A stretch of DNA of 64,000 bases from Seohaeicola_A nanhaiensis (GTDB lineage: Bacteria > Pseudomonadota > Alphaproteobacteria > Rhodobacterales > Rhodobacteraceae), in NCBI RefSeq assembly GCF_042654245.1, contig NZ_JBHSGI010000028.1:62001-126000 (forward strand), read 5' to 3'. A program made the translations under genes and the position numbers. The notes beneath the pieces were generated by a model. That model was not told the origin of the DNA. It searched no databases and was given only the letters and a program-made list of their open reading frames with translations. Every line of letters begins with the position of its first letter. Position 1 is the stretch's first letter. Below are positions 6,337-15,043 of this stretch, piece after piece.

Positions 6337-8220
6337 ATGCGCCTTATTCGACCAGAAGACTGGCGCCCCAGTGGCATTGATGATCTCGAACCAGAGGCAT
6401 GGAATGCCTTGCGTCACGAAGGCTCGGCTTGCGTCGTCGCTGGTCCTGGCGCTGGCAAGACCGAATTTCTGGCACAACGCGCCGACTATCTGCTTGAGAC
6501 GGGCCTCTGCCGCGCACCGCATCGCGTGCTGGCGATTTCCTTCAAAACAGATGCGGCTAACAATCTCGCGGCGCGTGTCCGCCAAAGGTGCCCACCAGAG
6601 TTTGCCAACCGGTTCGTGTCGGTCACTTTTGATGCTTTCACCAAGAGTCTGGTGGATCGCTTTCTCAACGCTATCCCGGCGGACTGGCGCCCGACCCGGC
6701 CTTATGAAATCGCCTTTCCAAAGCACAAGGCGATTGAGGGCTTCCTCACCACCGCCCGACTCCATGCACCGCCAGAATGGCATTCGGAAATCGCTGGCTA
6801 TGGCCCAAGCAACTTTGAACCCAAGGTCGTTGGTAGTTATCGCCTGCCAATGGGGCCCATCGCGCCTCAAAATGCCGCTGAATTCGCCGTCGCCCGCTGG
6901 TGGGCAGCGCAATTAAGGCCTGGGCAAACCTCTTCGCTCACATTCGTTGGCATCAATCGGCTCGCGGAGCTGCTGCTCCGTGCCAATCCCTACATCCGTC
7001 GGGCACTTGTCGCCACATATCCCTTCGTGTTTGTCGATGAATTCCAAGACACCACCTACGCGCAATACGACTTTCTGTTGTCGGCCTTCCATGGTGGACA
7101 GACTGTCGTCACTGGCGTCGGTGACGACAAGCAGCGGATCATGGTCTTCGCTGGCGCACGCCATGACGCTTTTCAGCGGTTGCAGACCGATTTCGGAGGC
7201 GCCCGCTTTCCCCTCCTCTTTAACTTCCGTTCCTCGCCCGACTTGGTCGCTATCCAGTACGTTGTCGCGCGCGCGCTGGATCCGGATGCTGCACCAACGG
7301 TCGCTCAAACTGTCTGCCAAGTCGATGGCGACGTGGCTCAGGTTTGGACCAGCCAGACCAAGGAGGCGGAAGCTGCCCACCTGGCTCAATGGATCGCCAA
7401 CGATATGGTCTCACGCGGCCGAGCGCCGCGCGACTACGCCCTCCTCGTGAAGCAGAAATCCGATGAATACGAGCAAGAAGTCGCGGGAGCTTTTGCGGCT
7501 CATGGCCTGCAGATCCGCAATGAGAGCCATGCACTTGGGAAAACCTCTCTTCAGGATTTGCTTTCCGACGAGTTGACCCGCCTTGCGATCTCTATCTTTC
7601 GGCTTGGCGCGACCCGCCGTGCACCGGCTGCTTGGCAACTGGTCGCGACGTCTGTCTTGGCACTACGTGCCGTTGGAAACCATGAAGACGCGCGCGCAAC
7701 CAGAGTCGAGGCTGAACTCACCGCATTTCTCGCTACATTGCGCACCGACATGGCGGCAACTGCCCCATCGAAGCAAAGCGCCCTCGACTTCATCACACGG
7801 ATATTCGACTACCTGGACCTCGATGCGATCTCTCGCACGTATCCAGAGTATGGCGTTGGCGATCTGCTCAAGATCATACTTGAAGCGTTTTGTATTCATT
7901 TATTTGCATCTGTCGACGGTGCGCCGAATTGGACTGCATGCTTGGACGCGTTCGAGGGGGTCAATCAGATCCCGATGATGACAGTCCATAAGAGCAAGGG
8001 GCTCGAATTCGACACGATAATTTTCTTGGGCCTCGACGACCGAGCCTGGTGGGCCCATACCCCCGGCGACCCCGAAGGCGTTGCCGCTTTTTTTGTCGCC
8101 CTGTCCCGTGCGAAGCAACGCGCTATATTCGCTTTTTGCCAACAACGCGGCCAACGAAACAACGTCGCTGAGCTCTACCAACTCCTCACGGCAGCCGGAG
8201 TGCCAGAGATCGCGATATGA
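6337..8220 (+). CDS. gajB: Gabija GajB: UvrD/Rep-like superfamily 1 helicase
   Basis: All helicase landmarks are visible in 627 residues. These are Walker A VAGPGAGKTEFL, motif Ia LAISFKTDAANNL, motif II FVDEFQD, motif III GDDKQRIMVFAGA, motif V MMTVHKSKGLEFD and motif VI FFVALSRAKQ. In Gabija the helicase-like GajB binds GajA and is activated by DNA ends or degraded nucleotides during infection. The start follows the gajA stop by 2 bp, so the two are surely co-translated. It is longer than the smallest described GajB proteins, mainly between motifs III and V. A general repair helicase is an alternative, but the OLD-TOPRIM partner argues for Gabija. Confidence 0.85.
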   Translation: MRLIRPEDWRPSGIDDLEPEAWNALRHEGSACVVAGPGAGKTEFLAQRADYLLETGLCRAPHRVLAISFKTDAANNLAARVRQRCPPEFANRFVSVTFDAFTKSLVDRFLNAIPADWRPTRPYEIAFPKHKAIEGFLTTARLHAPPEWHSEIAGYGPSNFEPKVVGSYRLPMGPIAPQNAAEFAVARWWAAQLRPGQTSSLTFVGINRLAELLLRANPYIRRALVATYPFVFVDEFQDTTYAQYDFLLSAFHGGQTVVTGVGDDKQRIMVFAGARHDAFQRLQTDFGGARFPLLFNFRSSPDLVAIQYVVARALDPDAAPTVAQTVCQVDGDVAQVWTSQTKEAEAAHLAQWIANDMVSRGRAPRDYALLVKQKSDEYEQEVAGAFAAHGLQIRNESHALGKTSLQDLLSDELTRLAISIFRLGATRRAPAAWQLVATSVLALRAVGNHEDARATRVEAELTAFLATLRTDMAATAPSKQSALDFITRIFDYLDLDAISRTYPEYGVGDLLKIILEAFCIHLFASVDGAPNWTACLDAFEGVNQIPMMTVHKSKGLEFDTIIFLGLDDRAWWAHTPGDPEGVAAFFVALSRAKQRAIFAFCQQRGQRNNVAELYQLLTAAGVPEIAI

Positions 8221-8277
8221 TGGACACAGAGGTTGTTCAAATATGCGCCGTGCCTTTGATGCCAGCGCTGGCCGCTG

Positions 8278-8859
8278 TCAGTCTGCCATCTTAATGATTG
8301 CGTCCACAAGTGGGCTTTCGTCCCCTGCAAAGCTCGCTATCATTGCCTGCATGAACTCTTCTTCATCAATATTATCCTCGATCATCTCAAGCCCCGCGAC
8401 CTGCATGAGGATATCGAGTAAAGTAAGTTGGCAACGCCCATTCCCCTCTCGGAACGGATGGACGGCGTTTATTTCGGCGATGTAGTGGGCGGCACGTAGG
8501 GCGAAGTCCTGCAAACTGGTCGTGTCGGCTAGGTGGTTCTCTTCGCTGAGTTCGCGAAAAACCCGGTTCATCTCGGTGTCGATGTACTCTGGATAGCAAA
8601 ACCAATTTCCGCCCTTGGCTGTGCGAATTTGTCGGGGCTGTCCGGCCCAGCTGTAGACGTCTTGGAAGAAATGGTGGTGGATCGCCCGGTAGTGAGCATA
8701 GTCGAGCGCGCCTTCCGGCAAAGGCTCTTCGGACCTGGTCAGGAACATAAGTTGCTCGAATTGATCAAGTTCATCTTGATCTTTCAGGTCTGCCTTGTTT
8801 CGAAGAACGCCAGTGCCGGGATAACAGAGTGGATCTTCGGAGACGTCGTACCGGCTCAT
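8278..8859 (-). CDS. Fic-domain protein (class I-like)
   Basis: The Fic core motif HPFREGNGR (134-142) is complete, with an N-terminal segment LDYAHYRAIHHHFFQDVYSWAGQPR matching Fic/VbhT-type toxins (here in two pieces: residues 52-66 and 67-76). Fic proteins transfer AMP or other phosphate groups to hydroxyls of targets such as gyrase. I see no [S/T]xxxE[G/N] inhibitory helix in the protein itself, as expected for class I Fics that need a separate antitoxin. Its ATG overlaps the stop of the 72-residue gene upstream by 4 bp (ATGA), so that product is the likely partner. The pair reads toward gajB, convergent with the Gabija genes. Confidence 0.88.
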   Translation of the reverse strand: MSRYDVSEDPLCYPGTGVLRNKADLKDQDELDQFEQLMFLTRSEEPLPEGALDYAHYRAIHHHFFQDVYSWAGQPRQIRTAKGGNWFCYPEYIDTEMNRVFRELSEENHLADTTSLQDFALRAAHYIAEINAVHPFREGNGRCQLTLLDILMQVAGLEMIEDNIDEEEFMQAMIASFAGDESPLVDAIIKMAD

Positions 8860-9074
8860 TTTCCTTTTTTCGTCGTAAAGGAGCCGGTAATCGCCGAACG
8901 AAGTGCATCGCCTGTGAGCCCGCGATCAGAATAAGACTTGAGTGTCATGGCCGATTTTGAACTGGTCGTAACACCCTCAACCTTGGCAAACTTCGCGGCC
9001 TTGCCCTTGCCCAGCGGCTTGGTCGTGAAGCGTCCTGTGGTCGCTGATCTTTTGAGTGCGGTGTTCTTGTTCAT
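8856..9074 (-). CDS. Fic-coupled mini-protein with RSAxTGxF repeats, putative antitoxin
   Basis: This basic 72-residue protein has RSATTGRF (9-16) and RSAITGSF (59-66) near its two ends. This is the same motif as in the mini-protein at 3061-3276. Between them is KFAKVEG then SYSDRGLTGDALRSAI, which loosely resembles VbhA-type Fic antitoxins. There the inhibitory motif is SxxxEG; here the serine position is phenylalanine. Its stop overlaps the fic start (ATGA), so it is translated first, as antitoxins are. The antitoxin role is inferred from position and this weak resemblance. Confidence 0.6.
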   Translation of the reverse strand: MNKNTALKRSATTGRFTTKPLGKGKAAKFAKVEGVTTSSKSAMTLKSYSDRGLTGDALRSAITGSFTTKKGK

Positions 9075-9420
9075 GGCATCAACTTATCACGCTCTGAATT
9101 GATTGTGTATGAAGATTCCGTCCGGGATCATGCCCGTTGCTTCAGGGATTGCAGGGTCGCGAGATCTGTGTTGAGGTGGTTCGTTCGGGTCGGTCGGGAG
9201 CGGAAAGCCTACGGCAAAACCGCTCAAGATAGTGGCCCCACCTTATCTTTTCTCAGACCCAACAATAATTGCGGTACCAGAGTGCGGCATCCGAAGGTTG
9301 AAGCAGGTTCATCCGGACCTTGCGTGAATATGCACTGCCTTTGGCCACGACTGATTTGTCGGATAGAATCCAATCCGCATCGCACGGCTTCGGGATGCCT
9401 GGCTCGGTGGGGGCCGGGAA
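9075..9420. other. Intergenic, no gene seen
   Basis: About 350 bases separate the Fic pair from the siderophore operon, whose genes read leftward and end here. Open frames in this stretch lack ribosome sites and recognisable protein content. I see no strong hairpin, tRNA or repeat. It probably holds the fic promoter at its left end. Confidence 0.5.
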
Positions 9421-10185
9421 TTATTCTGCGGCAGCTTGGCCGACGGGTCCGTCGACGATCATCACGGGGCATCCCCGCGAACACCTTTCAACGCGGCTGT
9501 CGATACCGTAAAGGCGGCGGATCAGGGCAGGTGTCAGCACTTCGAGCGTTGGTCCCGAGGCGAGGATCCGTCCTTCGCCCAGGGCCAACGTGGCAGTGCA
9601 GCAGCGCATCACCTGGTTGATTTCGTGCAGGGCCAGGACCATCACGGCGCCGGTTTCCTCGGAATAAAGCCGAAGGGTCTCGAGCACTTCGTATTGGCGA
9701 TTAAGGTCGAGCGCCGAGGTCGGTTCGTCCATCAACACGATCTTCGGACGGCTCACCAGCGTCTGGGAGATTGACACCGCTTGCCGTTGCCCGCCCGACA
9801 GCTCGTGCAATTGCTGGTCGGCAAGGTGAGTGATGTTGAAGCGGACGAGAATTCCGTCCACGGCGCGCAGTTCTTCGGCCGACAGACGCCAGCCGCCGTT
9901 GCCCTGCTTCAGCGCCAGAATGATCGACTCGTAAACTGTCAGCGCCGCGTTCATGCCGGTGTCCTGTGGCATGTAGCGCATCTCGTGGCGGGCAACGCCG
10001 TGAAGCTGGATGCGGCCGGCGCCGCGCAGATGCCCGGCGATGCGGCGGAACAGAGTGGACTTGCCGGCGGCATTCGCACCCACGAGCGCCGTCAACCCGC
10101 CACCTTGCAGCTCAGCCGAAGCGCCCGACAGGATTTCGCGCCGTCCATACCGCGCGCCGATGTTGTCCAGGCTCAGGCTCACCAT
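9421..10185 (-). CDS. Siderophore/heme ABC transporter ATP-binding protein (FecE/FepC-like)
   Basis: The 254-residue ATPase has Walker A ALVGANAAGKSTLFRRIAG, signature HELSGGQRQAVSISQ, Walker B IVLMDEPTSALD and the switch histidine in LALHEINQV. Family-specific sequence (RYMPQDTGMNAALTVYESII) matches FecE-type iron chelate importers. The ATG at 10185 was chosen because the upstream open frame is a shadow of the permease gene; the two overlap by 7 bp. It powers uptake through the FecCD-like permease encoded just upstream. Confidence 0.88.
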   Translation of the reverse strand: MVSLSLDNIGARYGRREILSGASAELQGGGLTALVGANAAGKSTLFRRIAGHLRGAGRIQLHGVARHEMRYMPQDTGMNAALTVYESIILALKQGNGGWRLSAEELRAVDGILVRFNITHLADQQLHELSGGQRQAVSISQTLVSRPKIVLMDEPTSALDLNRQYEVLETLRLYSEETGAVMVLALHEINQVMRCCTATLALGEGRILASGPTLEVLTPALIRRLYGIDSRVERCSRGCPVMIVDGPVGQAAAE

Positions 10186-11246
10186 GACTTGCGGCCCTTG
10201 GTGAGGATGAGTGCAGCGAAGAAGGGAACGCCGACCAATGCGGTGATGATCCCGATCGGCAGGACGGCGCCAGGCAGGATCGCCTTGGACAGCACCGAGG
10301 TCGCCGACAGGATCACGGCTCCCGACAGCATCGCGCCAGGCAGGAAGAAACGCTGATCTTCGCCCAGCAAGAGTCGGGCGACATGCGGCCCAACGATGCC
10401 GATGAACCCGATCGTGCCGACGAAGGATACCGGAACCGCTGCCAGGACCGAGACCAGCACCAATGCCTCGAGGCGGAGCCGTTTCACCGGCACGCCCATG
10501 GCCGAGGCACGGACCTCGCCCAAGCGGATCGCCGTCAGGGCCCAGGCACGGCGGGCGAAGAGCGGCGTGCATATCGCGAGGATGACGGCGGTTATGGCGA
10601 CCTTGCCCCAGGTCGCCTTGGTCAGGCTGCCCATGGTCCAGAAGACCACCGCCGAAAGCGCCTGTTCGGAGGCGAAGTATTGCAGCAGCGCAAGCGCCGC
10701 GTTGAACGAAAAGACCAGTGCGATCCCCAGCAGCACGATGGTTTCCACCGTCACCCCGCGCAGGGTGCTCAACCCGAAGATCAGCAGCGACGCGGCCATC
10801 GCCATGGCAAAGGCGTTGATTGGTACCATCAGCGTGATCGCTGCCGGAAACAGGGCCACGCCCAGAACCATGGCCAGCGCCGCCCCGAAACTCGCCGCCG
10901 CCGACAGGCCCAGCGTGAAGGGGCTCGCCAGCGGGTTCGCCAGGACCGTCTGCATCTGCGCGCCGGCCAGAGACAGGCTTGCCCCTACCGTGATCGCCAG
11001 AAGCGCCATGGGCATGCGGATGTCCCAGACCACCACGCGCATCTGCACGTCGGCGGTTCCCGGCGCGAACAGCGTCTTCAGCACATCCCAGACCGCATAG
11101 CGCGCGGGCCCCAGCGACACGTCCATGGCCACTGAAACGACCAGCGCCGCCGTCAGGCCGGCAAGAATCGCGATCCGCCTGGCCACGAGCCCGCGATAGC
11201 TTTGCGCGCTCGCGGTTTCAGGGGCGTGAATTTCAACGCTGGTCAT
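10179..11246 (-). CDS. FecCD-family siderophore ABC permease
   Basis: This 355-residue protein has about ten hydrophobic segments and the hallmarks of BtuC/FecCD permeases: LARSL-region GASLSLAGAQMQTVLANPLA near residue 90 and the coupling-helix segment GFIGIVGPHVARLLLGEDQR near residue 290. A single permease gene is present rather than separate FecC and FecD, so it probably acts as a homodimer. It lies between the binding-protein gene (58 bp upstream) and the ATPase gene (7-bp overlap), forming one operon. Confidence 0.88.
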   Translation of the reverse strand: MTSVEIHAPETASAQSYRGLVARRIAILAGLTAALVVSVAMDVSLGPARYAVWDVLKTLFAPGTADVQMRVVVWDIRMPMALLAITVGASLSLAGAQMQTVLANPLASPFTLGLSAAASFGAALAMVLGVALFPAAITLMVPINAFAMAMAASLLIFGLSTLRGVTVETIVLLGIALVFSFNAALALLQYFASEQALSAVVFWTMGSLTKATWGKVAITAVILAICTPLFARRAWALTAIRLGEVRASAMGVPVKRLRLEALVLVSVLAAVPVSFVGTIGFIGIVGPHVARLLLGEDQRFFLPGAMLSGAVILSATSVLSKAILPGAVLPIGIITALVGVPFFAALILTKGRKSW

Positions 11247-11304
11247 GGCCTCTCCGGCAGGGGAAGGCGGTCCGTCATGGCCCGCCCGGTTCTTTTGTGA
11301 TCGC

Positions 11305-12441
11305 TCAGTTGGTCGTCGCGTCGCCCAGCGAGACCCAATAGCCGGGATGGTAGTCCACCGGCAGGAAGCGCACGTGAAGCTCCTTCAGCGTCGCTTCGGG
11401 ATCGAGGTCGGGGAAAAGATCGGGGTGCAGCCAAGTCGCCAGCTTCTGAACTGCGACAATGCTGTAGGGTGAGTTGTAGAACTGGTGCCAGATGGCATGG
11501 ACCTGGCCGGTCTCGACTGCCTTTACGCCGGTGAACGCGGGCCGTTCGGTCAGCGCGACCAGTTTGCGTTTCGCCTCGGTTACGTCCGACCCCGGGCCCA
11601 TGCCGACCCAGGCTCCGCCGGGTACATAGGCTTCCCAATTGCCTCCGGTCACGACGATCTGGTCGGGATCCGAGGCGATGACCTGTTCGGCATTTACGGT
11701 GCCGAAGGTGCCGGGAATGAATGCGGTTCCCATGTTGGTCCCGCCGGCCAATTCCACGAAACGGCCGAAGTTGCCATCGCCGAAGGACATGCAGCAGTCT
11801 TCGGAATAGCCTCCGGCCCGCTCCACGAAGACCAGCGGACGCTGCAGGTTGGCCTGCGCCTCGATCACGTCAGTGACGCGGCCGATCTGCTCCTTGTAGA
11901 AGCTGTTGAATTCCTCGGCCTTTTCCTCTTCGCCGAAAAGCTGACCGATGAGTTCCATCGACCGCGAAGTGTTTTCGAAAGGCTTTTCGCGGAAGTCGAC
12001 ATAGACGATGGGAATGCCGACCTTGGCCAGTTTCTCCTCGTACCCCGCCTCTTCGGTAGCGGCCTTGGACTCGAGGTTCATGATCAGCACGTTGGGGTTC
12101 AGCGACACGGCCTGCTCGATGTCGAACGAGCCGTCCTTGAAGCCGCCGAAGGTCGGGATGCCCGCCAGTTGCGGGAACTTCTTGGCGTAAATCTCGTAGC
12201 TTTCGGGCGAAGCCTGGCGGAAGTCGTCGCGCCAGCCAACCACCCGCTCGAACGGGTTTTCCCTGTCCAGAACGGCGGCAAAGAAGATCTGTCGTCCCTC
12301 GCCGAGGATCACGCGCTCGACCGGGGTCTCGACCGTGACTTCTCGACCCGCGATGTCAGTCAGGGTTACGGGATCGGCTTGCACGAGGCTCGCTGCGAAG
12401 AGGCTCAGCGTGGAGGCGCAGAGCAGGGAACGAAAGAACAT
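11305..12441 (-). CDS. Iron-siderophore periplasmic binding protein
   Basis: The 378-residue protein begins with a signal peptide (MFFRSLLCASTLSLFAASLV, cleavage near QA-DP). It then has the start of a class III binding-protein fold, VTLTDIAGREVTVETPVERV. Two alpha/beta lobes follow, with the family segments LNPNVLIMN and ASDPDQIVVTGG. It is longer than the usual 290-330 residues because of an extended middle and C-terminus. It delivers a ferric chelate to the FecCD-like permease. It is the first gene of the operon and is divergent from a methyltransferase gene. Confidence 0.85.
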   Translation of the reverse strand: MFFRSLLCASTLSLFAASLVQADPVTLTDIAGREVTVETPVERVILGEGRQIFFAAVLDRENPFERVVGWRDDFRQASPESYEIYAKKFPQLAGIPTFGGFKDGSFDIEQAVSLNPNVLIMNLESKAATEEAGYEEKLAKVGIPIVYVDFREKPFENTSRSMELIGQLFGEEEKAEEFNSFYKEQIGRVTDVIEAQANLQRPLVFVERAGGYSEDCCMSFGDGNFGRFVELAGGTNMGTAFIPGTFGTVNAEQVIASDPDQIVVTGGNWEAYVPGGAWVGMGPGSDVTEAKRKLVALTERPAFTGVKAVETGQVHAIWHQFYNSPYSIVAVQKLATWLHPDLFPDLDPEATLKELHVRFLPVDYHPGYWVSLGDATTN

Positions 12442-12485
12442 GATATTCTCCTTGGCGAGGGTCTACTGAGGCGGCGTATTATTCC

Positions 12486-12500
12486 TGACTACTATAGTCA
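12486..12500. promoter_or_regulatory. Candidate RirA-type iron-responsive operator (TGA-N9-TCA)
   Basis: The intergenic region contains TGACTACTATAGTCA, a perfect TGA-N9-TCA. That is the core of the IRO box bound by the iron-sulfur regulator RirA in alphaproteobacteria. It lies 45 bp upstream of the binding-protein start and 65 bp upstream of the divergent methyltransferase start, in an AT-rich stretch suitable for promoters of both. The motif is short and could occur by chance; its position before an iron uptake operon supports it. Confidence 0.45.
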
Positions 12501-12564
12501 ATTATAAAGTTGACAAATTCCTTCAACAAAGCCAATCCGAGCCGAAAAGGCGGGAGTCCGAACC

Positions 12565-13326
12565 ATGAGCATTAGCAACCGTGATCTGCGAGACGAGATC
12601 CGTGACTACTGGTCCGATCGCGCGGCAACGTTCGATAACGACCCTGGCCACCGCATCGACGACGGCGCGGAAATGGCTGCCTGGGAGGCACTGTTTCGGC
12701 GTCACCTCGGCGATGCCGACGGGCGCGCTCTGTTGGACCTGGCCTCGGGCACCGGCGAAATCTCGCGGCTCTGCCAGCGGCTCGGCTTCCAGGTCACGGG
12801 GCTCGACTGGGCGGAACCGATGCTGGCGCGGGCCCGTTCGAAATTGCCCGGAGTGACCTTTCTGCAAGCCGATGCCGAGCGCACGATGCTGCCTGACGCA
12901 AGAATGGACGTGATCGTGACACGGCACCTGGTCTGGACCCTTGTCGACCCCGCCGCTGCCTTTGCCGAGTGGTTCCGCGTGTTGCGGCCCGGCGGGACGT
13001 TGTTGCTGGTGGACGGCGATTTCGTGTCGCGGGGCTGGCTTGGCCGGATGCTTCAGCGTCTGGTGTTGCAGAATCCAAACGGCGCGGCGACTTCCCATGA
13101 CGTCCGTCATCGCGACATTCTCGCCCGCGTACATTTCAACAACGGGGCTCGCGCAGAAGCCGTTGCCGAAATGCTTCAAGCCGCCGGTTTCGACCGGATC
13201 ACCACCGACATGCGGCTGGCCCCGATCCACCGGGCGCAGGCCGCCCAACTTGGTTGGCGCAAGTCGCTCCTGCGCCGCTCGGAACACCGCTATGCCATCA
13301 GCGCGATCAAGCCGGCGATGTCCTAG
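12565..13326 (+). CDS. Class I SAM-dependent methyltransferase
   Basis: The 253-residue protein has methyltransferase motif I LLDLASGTGEIS (54-65), the acidic motif II VTGLDWAEPML, an ADAERTMLP segment and motif post-III RVLRPGGTLLLVDGD. The SAM-binding Rossmann fold is therefore complete; the substrate is unknown. It is divergent from the siderophore transport operon, and such a gene often accompanies FecBCDE-like importers in alphaproteobacteria. This suggests a role in handling the imported chelate or chelator. Confidence 0.8.
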   Translation: MSISNRDLRDEIRDYWSDRAATFDNDPGHRIDDGAEMAAWEALFRRHLGDADGRALLDLASGTGEISRLCQRLGFQVTGLDWAEPMLARARSKLPGVTFLQADAERTMLPDARMDVIVTRHLVWTLVDPAAAFAEWFRVLRPGGTLLLVDGDFVSRGWLGRMLQRLVLQNPNGAATSHDVRHRDILARVHFNNGARAEAVAEMLQAAGFDRITTDMRLAPIHRAQAAQLGWRKSLLRRSEHRYAISAIKPAMS

Positions 13327-14033
13327 CCAGCGGTTTCAAGAACGTCTCTTCTGCTCTTCCGTCGACGGATACCGCCAATTCACCGGTCCTCGGGCTGTCC
13401 GGTAGGGCCGCGCAGTCCGTCAGATGCGGATCCTGTTCCAGAACCCTGCCCGGGGACCGGTTTTGATGGCGCTTACCGGGTCTCGCGACGGCTCCGGAGC
13501 TGGCGAGCGTTAATGGCTTGGCGCAGTCGCTGTGGGCCCTGCGTGTTCGGGCTTCGGGATGTCGGATACGGTGATGTTGAGTGGCCCCGAAGTCAGGGGA
13601 TTGGCCGGCTAGTCCAAAATTAGAGTCGCCATAGGGTAAGCGGTTGCGTGCCGAAGCCCACAGACAGCCACGCCGCGAGATGGGTCATGGGCCGCGTCTT
13701 GCTCCGAAAAATCATACCGCGATAGACCGTCAAAAATGGCCAACAGGGAGTTCGATGCGCCACAGGACACGTCCTACCAATTCCCGTCTTCGCGATCTTG
13801 GGCCCGCCCGCCACCGGTTATCCGGTCTTCCGTCGGACGCAGGTCGACAGAGCCGAGGTCTCTGACTTGAAAAAGTGAAAGCTGGCCTTTGGTCCTGACG
13901 GATCCGGAGAAGGCGGGAAAGGGGTCTGGCAGTGTCCAAGACGGGAACTGCCAGCGACCAGCACTTCTTCCCAAGAAAGACCTCCGATCCGCGCACGGCT
14001 GCCGTGCGTTCCCCCAGATATCGGAGACTACCC
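13327..14033. other. Junction of cargo and conserved element backbone, no gene seen
   Basis: About 700 bases with no convincing coding frame. The right part holds the first copy of a dispersed leader element (13869-13898), followed by a GGATCCGGAGAAGG stretch and the ArdC-like gene. The left part contains short overlapping frames without ribosome sites. Its position between variable cargo and the syntenic backbone makes it a plausible insertion boundary, but no attachment-site repeat was found by eye. Confidence 0.5.
13869..13898 (+). repeat. Dispersed leader element, copy 1
   Basis: The sequence GAAAAAGTGAAAGC then TGGCCTTTGGTCCTGA matches the family consensus GAAAGGG-AAAGC-GG-GCTTT-GGTCCTG seen before several genes of this block. 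The AAAG/CTTT arms can pair. This copy lies 136 bp upstream of the ArdC-like start. Confidence 0.6.
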
Positions 14034-14954
14034 ATGGCCAAGCCCAAGCCGAAATTCGACGCGGCCGCGTCGATCACGAACGAACTCATCGAGATCATCG
14101 ACCGGGGCGTGCTGCCCTGGCGCAAACCCTGGACCGTCGGCGGCAGTTCCGTGCCACTGCGGCAGAACGGCGAGCCTTACCAGGGCATCAACAACTTCCT
14201 GCTGACCATGCGGACAATGGTGGCCGGGTATACCTCGCCCTATTGGATGACCCTCAGGCAGGCGAATGAGCTTGACGCAAAGGTCATCAAAGGCTCGAAG
14301 GCGTCGGTCGTCGTCTACTACGGCACCGCCGAGCGCGGACGTCATGAAGACGCACACGACGACGAAATGGACACCGAGGATTCCAAGACGATCCCCTTCA
14401 TGAAGTCCTACCGTGTCTTCAATGCGGATCAGATTGAGGGTCTGGATGCTCGCTACTATCCGGCGCCAGTTGATCCGAAAGAGTATCCCGAACGCGCGCC
14501 AATTCCCCACATGCAGGCCTTTTTTGAAGCGATCGGTGCAAGTGTCAGCTTCTCCGGCCCCGAGGCCTGCTATGTCCCGACGCTCGACAAGATCTACATG
14601 CCGCGGATCGAGCTGTTCGAGAACCCGCTCAATTTCTACGCCGTCTGGGGGCACGAGCTGGGTCATTGGACGAAACCCCGGCACCGATTGAACCGCAGCT
14701 ACGGCGAGGCGCGGTTTGGGAACACAGCATACGCGCGGGAAGAGATCGTGGCCGAGCTCTGCGCGGTGTTCCTGGGGCAGAAGCTCGGGTTTTCCGCGCA
14801 TACGCTGGAGCAGAACGCGGCCTATCTCGACAACTGGTTGCGCGTGCTCCGATCGGACAAGCGGGCGATCTTCAAACATGCGGCGGACGCGCAGCGCGCC
14901 TGCGACTACCTCGTCGCGGCGTCGGCGGCGGGGCAGGAGGAGCAGGCCGCATAA
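14034..14954 (+). CDS. ArdC-like antirestriction protein (ssDNA-binding domain plus zincin)
   Basis: Residues 1-about 130 are the ArdC N-terminal ssDNA-binding domain (ITNELIEIIDRGVLPWRKPW; PYQGINNFLL; YWMTLRQANELDAKVIKGSK). The C-terminal half is a zinc metalloprotease-like domain with HELGHWT (about 205) and the downstream EEIVAEL helix that supplies the third ligand in this family. ArdC proteins protect incoming conjugative DNA from restriction in the recipient. The ATG at 14034 has CGGAGA just upstream and starts at the conserved MAKPKPKFD; an upstream in-frame ATG at 13932 overlaps the leader repeat. It heads the conserved rightward block. Confidence 0.88.
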   Translation: MAKPKPKFDAAASITNELIEIIDRGVLPWRKPWTVGGSSVPLRQNGEPYQGINNFLLTMRTMVAGYTSPYWMTLRQANELDAKVIKGSKASVVVYYGTAERGRHEDAHDDEMDTEDSKTIPFMKSYRVFNADQIEGLDARYYPAPVDPKEYPERAPIPHMQAFFEAIGASVSFSGPEACYVPTLDKIYMPRIELFENPLNFYAVWGHELGHWTKPRHRLNRSYGEARFGNTAYAREEIVAELCAVFLGQKLGFSAHTLEQNAAYLDNWLRVLRSDKRAIFKHAADAQRACDYLVAASAAGQEEQAA

Positions 14955-14983
14955 GGCAGAACACGTCGCCACCGAAATCGTCC

Positions 14984-15012
14984 GAGAAAGGGAAAGCAGG
15001 CTTTGGGTCTGG
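14984..15012 (+). repeat. Dispersed leader element, copy 2
   Basis: GAGAAAGGGAAAGCAG then GCTTTGGGTCTGG is a close match to the leader consensus. AAAGC and GCTTT form a perfect 5-bp stem. It lies in the 89-bp gap between the ArdC-like and DUF3768 genes, 31 bp upstream of the latter start. Confidence 0.7.
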
Positions 15013-15043
15013 CGGTTTTAACCCATCCGGAAAGGACAAACCC

